NCBI GenBank assembly: GCA_028717045.1
Contig: JAQUON010000069.1
Coordinates: forward strand, 1 to 7,802
Origin: Candidatus Omnitrophota bacterium
GTDB taxonomy: Bacteria; Omnitrophota; Gorgyraeia; Gygaellales; Profunditerraquicolaceae
Direction of reading: 5' to 3'
DNA length: 7,802 nt
Below the pieces are notes generated by a model, which had not been told where the DNA came from, did not search any database, and worked only from the letters and a program-made list of their open reading frames with translations. The position numbers and the translations under genes were made by a program. Shown piece by piece: positions 1 through 5,109 of the stretch (position 1 is the stretch's first letter; each line of letters starts with the position of its first letter).

Positions 1-277
1 CCCCGAAGGCATGAAACGTAGAAATCCAGATATCAAGGTATCCGTAAGGAAGCAGTATATCAACGCGCTCCTGCATCTGGCGGGCTGCCTTGTCCGTGAA
101 TGTAAGCGCCAGGATCTCATCGGTCTTTGCCAACCCCTGAGCAAGCAACCAAGATATCCGGCGCGTAATCACCGTAGTTTTTCCTGTGCCTGCTCCCGCA
201 ATAATGAGGATCGGACCTTCCTTATGCGTAACTGCTTTCTTCTGTTCTTTATTGAGGCCGTCTAATATTTTATTCAT
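1..277 (-). CDS. UvrD/PcrA/Rep-family superfamily 1 DNA helicase, N-terminal fragment
   Basis: Reading from the ATG at 277-275 to the window edge gives 92 residues of an SF1A helicase, an ATP-driven 3'-5' DNA translocase of repair and replication. Visible in order: a Q-motif start MNKILDGLNKEQKKAV (residues 1-16), Walker A AGAGTGKTT (27-35), motif Ia LALTFTDKAARQM (56-68), and the motif Ib region WISTFHAFG (84-92). The rest (Walker B, domains 2A/2B) lies outside the window. The start is fixed by the family-typical N-terminus, but no Shine-Dalgarno-like purine run precedes it: the preceding bases read ACTACTCAATACTACACGA and belong to the palindromic repeat element that begins just upstream. 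Family assignment is firm. Whether it is UvrD, PcrA, Rep or another branch cannot be decided from this fragment. Confidence 0.9.
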   Translation of the reverse strand, partial: MNKILDGLNKEQKKAVTHKEGPILIIAGAGTGKTTVITRRISWLLAQGLAKTDEILALTFTDKAARQMQERVDILLPYGYLDIWISTFHAFG

Positions 278-444
278 TCGTGTAGTATTGAGTAGTAAGT
301 ACGATGTACGGAGTAAAAACGTAATGACAAATGTACAAAATTCAAATGACAAATAAAATACCAAATCACAAACAAGCTCCAAATCCCAATATCAAAATCT
401 CATTTCAGGGCCTATGATCGATGGTCTATGGTCGATGGACTATA

Positions 445-484
445 CCTGCCTGCCGCCTGCCTGACGGCAGTCAGGGCAGGCAGG
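445..484. repeat. GC-rich hairpin at the core of the palindromic element
   Basis: CCTGCCTGCC (445-454) pairs perfectly with GGCAGGCAGG (475-484). Inside it CTGAC (461-465) pairs with GTCAG (470-474) around a GGCA loop (466-469), leaving GCCTGC (455-460) as a bulge; a slipped register pairing 455-465 with 470-481 is also possible. It is much more GC-rich than its A+T-rich flanks. There is no T-run directly after it on either strand, so I do not call it an intrinsic terminator. Confidence 0.85.
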
Positions 485-575
485 GACTATTGACTATCGA
501 CCCGCTTGGTTTTTCATTTAGAATTGGTCATTGGCCCTTTGGACATTGGGATTTGTTTGGGATTTTAAGTTTTGT

Positions 576-619
576 CATTTGTCATTTGTGATTTATTTGA
601 CATTTGTCATTTGTGATTT
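576..619. repeat. Tandem duplication in the right arm, 25-bp period
   Basis: The 19-bp string catttgtcatttgtgattt occurs exactly at 576-594 and again at 601-619. It is itself built from the smaller words GTCATTTGT and GTGATTTG, which also occur in degenerate form through about 570-655. This duplication explains why the right arm of the palindrome is longer than the left and why the symmetry centre shifts outward. Confidence 0.85.
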
Positions 620-750
620 GTCATTCCTGTCATTGGTGCGTTGGTATTTGTCATTAACGCGCCGTACTCCGTAGCAATACGCTGTACGCAATACGCACTA
701 CGAAATCTAACGAATTACCCCCCCACTGCGTACGCTGCTTACATTTTACC

Positions 751-778
751 TTGACAATATTTCATTTTCAAGTATACT
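751..778 (+). promoter_or_regulatory. Sigma70-type promoter for rpmB
   Basis: A perfect -35 box TTGACA (751-756) and a near-consensus -10 box TATACT (773-778) are separated by 16 bp. Transcription would start near 785, giving a leader of about 38 nt before the rpmB ATG. It lies just outside the right end of the palindromic element, and between them at 718-724 is a run of seven C. No operator is recognisable. Confidence 0.8.
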
Positions 779-822
779 TTAGTGTCTAAGGTTGCATAAA
801 AATTTTGAAACGGAGTCAAACT

Positions 823-1050
823 ATGCTAAAAAAATGTGCGTTATGCGGAAAAGGGAAACTTATCGGTAAAAGCGTGGTACGAAAAGGGCTGGCCAAGAGC
901 AAGGGCGGCACCGGCAGTAAAATTGTCCGCAGCACCAAAAGGGCATTCCTACCTAACCTGCAAAAAATGAGGATTCTTATACACGGCCATCCTCAGCAGG
1001 TGTTCGTCTGCAGCAAATGCATCAAAAAGGGTAATTTCACCAAGGCCTGA
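823..1050 (+). CDS. rpmB: Large ribosomal subunit protein bL28 (zinc-binding form)
   Basis: A 75-residue basic protein of the 50S subunit. It matches the bL28 family: CALCGK at the N-terminus (5-10), the TKRAFLPNLQ core (38-47), and VCSKC near the C-terminus (62-66). Two CxxC pairs (C5/C8 and C63/C66) show the zinc-ribbon form. The ATG at 823 is preferred over the in-frame TTG at 805 because CGGAG (811-815) sits 7 nt upstream and the protein then begins MLKKCALCGK, as the family expects. It is a single-gene unit with its own promoter. Its TGA (1048-1050) abuts the recJ stop codon coming from the other strand, with no room for a terminator between the two genes. Confidence 0.96.
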   Translation: MLKKCALCGKGKLIGKSVVRKGLAKSKGGTGSKIVRSTKRAFLPNLQKMRILIHGHPQQVFVCSKCIKKGNFTKA

Positions 1051-2754
1051 TTATCGTTTAAAGAATATTTCCTTTACTTCAAGTATCGGGCTCTCTGCGT
1101 CGCGCCAATTATCTATTTTAGGGCTATACACCAGATCCACGGTAGGCGCTGCCTCGCATTGGCTGCGCAAGGATGCCATTTTAAAACCGATGGCCGGCAT
1201 AGTAACGCTGCCGTCAGTGACCCAAAACTTCAGCGTTTCTCTCCCCAACACACACGCACTGCCTTTTATCCTTACATTACGGGTGTATAATAAAGGTTCC
1301 GGGTTGCCGTTTCCGAAGGGCGCAAGATACTCCAATTCACGGATCACCGTGTCGTTTACTTCGCTCAAAGCCACCTCCATATCAACATCAAAACGCCGCA
1401 GGAGGTCATCAATAGTCAGCTTTTCACGTGCAAAAAGATTTATTCTGTTTTTAAAGGTTTCGATATTGCCTCTTTGAATAACCAAGCCTACCGCATGCTT
1501 ATGCCCTCCAAAATTCTCCAAAAGGTCGCGGCATTCACAAACTCCCTGGAATAGGTGGAAATTCTCGATAGAGCGTCCCGAGCCTTTACAGCGGGATTCG
1601 TCCATAGAGATGAGGATTGTGGGCCGGTAAAACCTGTCCGTAAGCTTAGCGGCAACAACGCCCAACACCCCCATATGCCAGCCTTCTTTCGCTACTACAA
1701 GTATCTTATGATCTTTAAAATTAACTTCCTTGTCGATTAACGCCTGCGCCTCTTCCAAAATCTCGCTTTCTATCCTCTGGCGCTGTCGGTTATGCCCTTC
1801 GATTATTTTGGCTAATCCTTCGGCCTCGCTCTTCGTTCGGCTCAACAGCAGCTGCAATGCAGTCTCTGCAGTATCAACGCGGCCGCTGGCATTAATGCGC
1901 GGCCCAAGTATAAAACTGATAAAGTGAGGCGTCATCCTTTTGTCTTTTATCCTGCTTGTTTCCATAAGGGCCAGGAGACCGGGCCGTTTTGTACACGGCA
2001 GGCGCATAAGCCCTTCCTTTACAATAATCCTGTTTTCTCCGGTTAAAGGGACTGCATCGGCAACAGTGCCGATCGAAACCAAATCAAGCTCCTCATTGAG
2101 CGGCTTGCCTGCAAGCGCTTGGCACAATTTATATACCACCCCCACTCCCGCCAAATCACGATACGGATACCCGCAGCGCCTTAGTTTCGGATTGATAGTA
2201 GCAGCTGCCGGGAAGGTGATAGTATCGGGCTCAACCGGCTCATGGTGGTCAGTAACTATCACTTTCACCCCGCCTGCCGTAAGTGCGCCGATATATTCGT
2301 GGCTTGAAGTGCCACAATCCGCAGTAATCAAAAGCTTTATCTTTTTGTCCCGGGCAATGGCGAGTATGTTCTTATTGAGGCCGTAGCCCTCTTTCACGCG
2401 ATGAGGGATATAATATTCTGCGTCAATCCCCATATGCAAGAGGACTTCGCGAAGGAGCGTCAAAGAAGTGACGCCATCGGCATCGTAGTCGCTGAATAAC
2501 AATACCTTCTCTTTGCGGCGGCACGCATCCTTGATAATCTCAACCGCCTTGTGCATATCGCTAAAACAATAGGGATCGTGCAGCCTCTCGAGTCCTCCAT
2601 GGAGGAACCCTTCGGCCTCTTGCGCACTGGAAATACCGCGATTGACCAATAGCTGAGCGAGGATATACGAAATCCCCAATTCTTTGCATAAGCTGGCCTG
2701 GAGTTTCTTATTGGGCAGGTTGACGGTGAGTATTTTGTGGGTATGCATTGTCAC
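1051..2754 (-). CDS. recJ: Single-stranded-DNA-specific 5'-3' exonuclease RecJ
   Basis: A 567-residue DHH-superfamily nuclease that degrades 5' ends of single-stranded DNA in recombination and mismatch/base-excision repair, using divalent metal. Motifs in order: DYDADGVTS (89-97), ADCG (146-149), TDHH (168-171), GTVADAVPL (229-237), GPRINASGRVDTAE (284-297), the DHHA1 signature GGHKHAVG (416-423), and the OB-fold start LAPFGNGNPEP (477-487). All metal-binding motifs are intact and the length is normal for RecJ. The GTG at 2754 overlaps the argS stop as GTGA, which favours it through coupling; an ATG six bases inside (2748) is an alternative, and neither has a strong Shine-Dalgarno. It is the last gene of the leftward operon and converges on rpmB. 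Confidence 0.96.
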   Translation of the reverse strand: MTMHTHKILTVNLPNKKLQASLCKELGISYILAQLLVNRGISSAQEAEGFLHGGLERLHDPYCFSDMHKAVEIIKDACRRKEKVLLFSDYDADGVTSLTLLREVLLHMGIDAEYYIPHRVKEGYGLNKNILAIARDKKIKLLITADCGTSSHEYIGALTAGGVKVIVTDHHEPVEPDTITFPAAATINPKLRRCGYPYRDLAGVGVVYKLCQALAGKPLNEELDLVSIGTVADAVPLTGENRIIVKEGLMRLPCTKRPGLLALMETSRIKDKRMTPHFISFILGPRINASGRVDTAETALQLLLSRTKSEAEGLAKIIEGHNRQRQRIESEILEEAQALIDKEVNFKDHKILVVAKEGWHMGVLGVVAAKLTDRFYRPTILISMDESRCKGSGRSIENFHLFQGVCECRDLLENFGGHKHAVGLVIQRGNIETFKNRINLFAREKLTIDDLLRRFDVDMEVALSEVNDTVIRELEYLAPFGNGNPEPLLYTRNVRIKGSACVLGRETLKFWVTDGSVTMPAIGFKMASLRSQCEAAPTVDLVYSPKIDNWRDAESPILEVKEIFFKR

Positions 2755-4394
2755 ATCTTCTGAGGCCTTGAAATCCCCAACAGCTCTAAACCCTTATCCA
2801 GGGTGCTGCGTATTCCCCGGATAAGATAAAGCCTTGCGCAGGTTAATCGGTTATCATCGGTAAGCACGCGGTGCCGGTCATAGAAACGGTGAAAAGACTC
2901 TGAAAGTTCTTGCAAATATACGGTCATCATGTAAGGATCAAGGGTTTTTACGCAGACTTTTACTATATAGGGGAATTGCCAAAGCGTTCGGATGAGCTGG
3001 AGTTCTTCCTTTTCTCTCAATAGCGTACAATCGGCGGCACCAGCAGGGCCGCTTTCTTGGGCCTGCCGCAGTATGCTGCTGATCCTGGCATATGCGTATT
3101 GTACGTAGTACACCGGGTTCTCGGATGTTTGCTTCTTGGCAACCTCAAGGTCAAAATCAAGATGGCTGGAAGTACGACGCATAAGAAAGAAAAACCTCGA
3201 AGCGTCAGGGCCGACCTCACGAAGGACTTCCCGTAATGTGATGTATTGGCCTTTGCGGGTCGACATTTCGACGAGCTTACCGTCCCTTAAGATAGTTGCG
3301 AGTTGCACGATAACAATAGAGAGAGATTCGGATGGATAGCCGAGCGCACTCACAGAGGCCTTAAGCCTGTGTATATATCCGTGGTGATCCGGGCCCCAAA
3401 GATTGATCAGCCACTGGAAACCCCGCTCATACTTATCGCGGTGATAGGCGATATCGGGCGCAAGATAGGTGTAGGAACCGTCGCTCTTAACCACAACCCT
3501 GTCTTTATCGTCCCCGAACTCGCTAGACTTAAACCAGAGCGCGCCGTCCTGCTCGTAGGCAAGGCCTTTTTCTTTTAACAACTCCAGTGCCTTTTGTATT
3601 TTTCCGCTCTCGCGCAACTCCTTCTGGCTATACCAATTGTCAAAACGCACGGAAAAATCATTAAGCTCCTCTTCGATGGTGCGGGAAATATCCTTTAAAC
3701 CATACTCTGAGAAATCCCCGACCGCAAGATGCTCCTCCTTTATCCTCTTGGCCAGGTCAATTACATAATCGCCTTGATAAAAATTTTCGGGGAACTCTAT
3801 TCTTTCCCCGGATAGTTCCTTCAGCCTTGCTTCGATCGAAGAACCCAGGATGGTAATCTGGTTTCCCTCGTCGTTAAGGTAGTATTCCCTTTTGACGCGG
3901 AATCCCGCAAATGCCAGGATATTCGCTAGCGCGTCTCCGACTGCGGCTTGCCTGGCGTGCGCAACCGATAAGGGGCCGGTAGGATTTGCGCTTACAAACT
4001 CAATCAGGACGCGCCGGCCTTCACCCAGGTTTGTCCGCAGAAAATCGTCTCCCGAGGAAACAAGGCCTTTTAAGTAATCACGGAAATAATCTTCGCTTAA
4101 GAAAAAATTAATGAACCCCGGTCCCTGTACCTTGACAGAGCGAAGGTATTTCTTCGCTCCCGTAGCATCAAGATGCGCCTTGAGGGCTTCTCGTATGCGC
4201 CTACCCAGTTCCAGAGGGCTTTGTTTCGTCTGGCTTGCAACCGTCATAGCCAGATTGCTGGAGTAATCTCCGAACGAGGCATTAGAAGGGATATCGAGGA
4301 CCGCTTTTTCTCCAACGCCCTGCGGCAGAGAGCCCAAAGACTTTAACGCATCGCTGAGCGCATTAGTTATTATCGCTTCTATTGATTCTTTCAT
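2751..4394 (-). CDS. argS: Arginyl-tRNA synthetase
   Basis: A 547-residue class Ia synthetase that charges tRNA-Arg with arginine in the cytoplasm. Order: N-terminal additional domain (about 1-100, containing FGDYSSNLAM and GPGFINFFLS), catalytic signature EFVSANPTGPLSVAHARQAA (132-151), LWGPDHHGYIHRLKA (332-346), KMSK-loop region KLVEMSTRKGQYITL (373-387), and a DALR anticodon-binding domain (about 430-547) with the typical C-terminus LLGISRPQKM. The HIGH box reads SVAH (143-146) and the KMSK loop EMST (376-379), so both catalytic signatures depart from consensus; degenerate KMSK loops are known in ArgRS, and the rest of the fold looks intact. ATG 4394 gives the family-like start MKESIEAIITNAL but has no Shine-Dalgarno in its leader. 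It follows rsfS by 63 nt and overlaps recJ by 4 nt. Confidence 0.95.
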   Translation of the reverse strand: MKESIEAIITNALSDALKSLGSLPQGVGEKAVLDIPSNASFGDYSSNLAMTVASQTKQSPLELGRRIREALKAHLDATGAKKYLRSVKVQGPGFINFFLSEDYFRDYLKGLVSSGDDFLRTNLGEGRRVLIEFVSANPTGPLSVAHARQAAVGDALANILAFAGFRVKREYYLNDEGNQITILGSSIEARLKELSGERIEFPENFYQGDYVIDLAKRIKEEHLAVGDFSEYGLKDISRTIEEELNDFSVRFDNWYSQKELRESGKIQKALELLKEKGLAYEQDGALWFKSSEFGDDKDRVVVKSDGSYTYLAPDIAYHRDKYERGFQWLINLWGPDHHGYIHRLKASVSALGYPSESLSIVIVQLATILRDGKLVEMSTRKGQYITLREVLREVGPDASRFFFLMRRTSSHLDFDLEVAKKQTSENPVYYVQYAYARISSILRQAQESGPAGAADCTLLREKEELQLIRTLWQFPYIVKVCVKTLDPYMMTVYLQELSESFHRFYDRHRVLTDDNRLTCARLYLIRGIRSTLDKGLELLGISRPQKM

Positions 4395-4457
4395 GTGTGT
4401 GCGTGTAACGTACGGAAAGAGACTTTTCTAAAAGAAGTGCCGTAGCGGAAATAGAGG

Positions 4458-4820
4458 TTATGTCTTTTTTGTGCGCCGGCTGATTCGTACCTTTTTGGCA
4501 TCAGACCAAAGCCGCTCCAAAGAATAAAACTCTCTCATCGCCTTATTGAAAATATGCACTACCACACTGGAAAAATCCAAAACCACCCATCCCGATTCGT
4601 CGTGCGGCAGCGTTTTCGTGAGAGAGTTTATTCCCTGCGTACCTAATTCTTCCTGGAGTATCTCGGCAAAGGATTGTATCTGCCGTTGGGACTGTGCGCT
4701 TAAGACAACAAAATAATCGCAGAAATTGGCGACCGCGCGCATGTCCAAGACGACTACCTGCTGGGCCTTCTTATCCCTTGCGAGATTCGCAATATACAGA
4801 GCTAATTTTTTTGAATCTAT
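4458..4820 (-). CDS. rsfS: Ribosomal silencing factor RsfS (Iojap/YbeB/DUF143), apparent ATA start
   Basis: A 120-residue RsfS protein. The family binds uL14 on the large subunit and blocks subunit joining during starvation. Diagnostic parts: FCDYFVVLSAQSQRQIQSF (33-51), the ESGWVVLDFSSVVVHIF stretch (about 75-91), and REFYSLERLW (about 95-104). The domain begins DSKKLALYIANLARDKKAQQ, matching the family N-terminus MDS(K/E)xLA, with ATA (4820-4818) exactly where the initiator Met belongs. A perfect AGGAGG (4830-4835) lies 9 nt upstream. There is no in-frame ATG, GTG or TTG between an upstream TAG and a TTG at 4748; starting at that TTG would delete the first helix and strand. So either AUA initiates or an ATG has been misread as ATA. 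A basic RISRRTKKT tail is present. It lies 16 nt after the upstream zinc-ribbon gene. Confidence 0.93.
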   Translation of the reverse strand: MDSKKLALYIANLARDKKAQQVVVLDMRAVANFCDYFVVLSAQSQRQIQSFAEILQEELGTQGINSLTKTLPHDESGWVVLDFSSVVVHIFNKAMREFYSLERLWSDAKKVRISRRTKKT

Positions 4821-4829
4821 GTGGACGCG

Positions 4830-4835
4830 CCTCCT
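4830..4835 (-). promoter_or_regulatory. Shine-Dalgarno of rsfS (decides an ATA start)
   Basis: On the minus strand AGGAGG lies 9 nt before ATA (4820-4818), directly after the stop codon of the preceding small gene (TAAGAGGAGG). A full-length match to the anti-Shine-Dalgarno at ideal spacing marks the ATA as the initiation site, rather than the TTG 72 nt further on. Confidence 0.8.
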
Positions 4836-4836
4836 C

Positions 4837-4986
4837 TTACTGTTTTCCTAAAATCTTATACATGCCGGTACCGCATTCAGGGCATTTGCCTTTGACGGCC
4901 AGTCTTTTATTCTTCATCGTTACTTTTTGCTCTTCTTTCATCTCTCTCTGCGTCTTGCACTTGACGCAATAGCCTTTTTCTGCCAT
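4837..4986 (-). CDS. Small zinc-ribbon protein, DUF5679-like
   Basis: A 49-residue peptide, MAEKGYCVKC at the start, with two CxxC knuckles (C7/C10 and C35/C38) around a basic middle containing VTMKNKRLAVKGKCPECGT (22-40). This pattern (YCVKC, then VTMKNxRxAxKGKCPxCGT) matches the small DUF5679 family of unknown function. The four cysteines suggest one structural zinc; nucleic-acid or ribosome binding would be a guess. The ATG at 4986 is chosen because AGGAGG stands 6 nt upstream (AGGAGGAAGGAAATG). The longer in-frame reading from a TTG at 5103 adds 39 residues of non-family sequence across the promoter region. It is the first gene of the sub-operon leading into rsfS. Confidence 0.85.
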   Translation of the reverse strand: MAEKGYCVKCKTQREMKEEQKVTMKNKRLAVKGKCPECGTGMYKILGKQ

Positions 4987-5074
4987 TTCCTTCCTCCTTT
5001 TTGCTAACTCGGTTGTGTGATGAACTATGTATGCCTTTGTATTTTTTTTACCCAAATACGCGCCTAACGAAACA

Positions 5075-5103
5075 ATAGTAACATATGCAACTTCGCCTGT
5101 CAA
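5075..5103 (-). promoter_or_regulatory. Internal promoter for the DUF5679-rsfS-argS-recJ sub-operon
   Basis: In the 123-nt gap after corC the minus strand carries a perfect -35 TTGACA (5103-5098), a 17-bp spacer, and a -10-like TACTAT (5080-5075; 4 of 6 matches to TATAAT). Transcription would begin near 5068, giving a leader of about 80 nt before the ATG at 4986. This is the only gap of any size in the right-hand gene train, which supports a secondary transcription start here. No riboswitch or attenuator fold is evident in the leader. Confidence 0.6.
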
Positions 5104-5109
5104 ATCTTA

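Larger units (their letters stand above)
279..702. repeat. Nested imperfect palindromic intergenic element (about 425 bp)
   Basis: Gene-free stretch between the divergent helicase and rpmB genes. Short words on the left recur as reverse complements on the right in mirror order. Exact pairs found by eye: tacggagt 307-314 with 666-673; taatgacaaat 322-332 with 646-656; caaatgacaaat 343-354 with 577-588 and again 602-613; aaatcacaaa 363-372 with 585-594 and 610-619; caaatcccaat 380-390 with 545-555; agggcc 407-412 with 533-538; ggtcgat 430-436 with 496-502; cctgcctgcc 445-454 with 475-484. The midpoint drifts from about 465 (inner) to 490 (outer) because the right arm contains a tandem duplication. 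No open reading frame, transposase or clear target-site duplication is visible. A mobile or slippage-generated element, or a site that folds into a cruciform or long RNA hairpin, are all possible; function is unknown. Confidence 0.8.

Noticed and set aside
11..265. Plus-strand open frame of 84 codons at the left edge
   Set aside because: It is antisense to the helicase fragment, whose Walker A and other SF1 motifs are clear; the plus-strand translation has no recognisable family pattern.
445..484. Intrinsic terminator at the core hairpin
   Set aside because: There is no U-run directly after the stem on either strand, and no plus-strand gene within the window reads into it.
565..655. CRISPR array suggested by repeated GTCATTTGT/GTGATTTG words
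   Set aside because: The repeats are 8-19 bp with no constant spacers, no cas genes are nearby, and the words fold as one arm of a larger palindrome.
279..702. Insertion sequence or MITE with target-site duplication
   Set aside because: No transposase, no clean terminal inverted repeats of equal length and no convincing flanking duplication could be found by eye, so only the repeat structure is reported.
805..822. Upstream TTG start for bL28
   Set aside because: The ATG at 823 has CGGAG 7 nt upstream and gives the family N-terminus; the extension MKRSQT overlaps that ribosome-binding site.
1940..2386. 148-codon plus-strand frame inside recJ
   Set aside because: It lies wholly antisense to intact RecJ motifs, has no ribosome-binding site, and its composition is that of a shadow frame.
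4395..4457. T-box or other leader riboswitch before argS
   Set aside because: The gap is only 63 nt, too short for a T-box, has no T-box-like conserved block, and lies inside an operon.
4987..5103. 39-residue N-terminal extension of the DUF5679-like gene
   Set aside because: It runs through the internal promoter and Shine-Dalgarno and does not resemble the family; the ATG at 4986 with AGGAGG is the better start.
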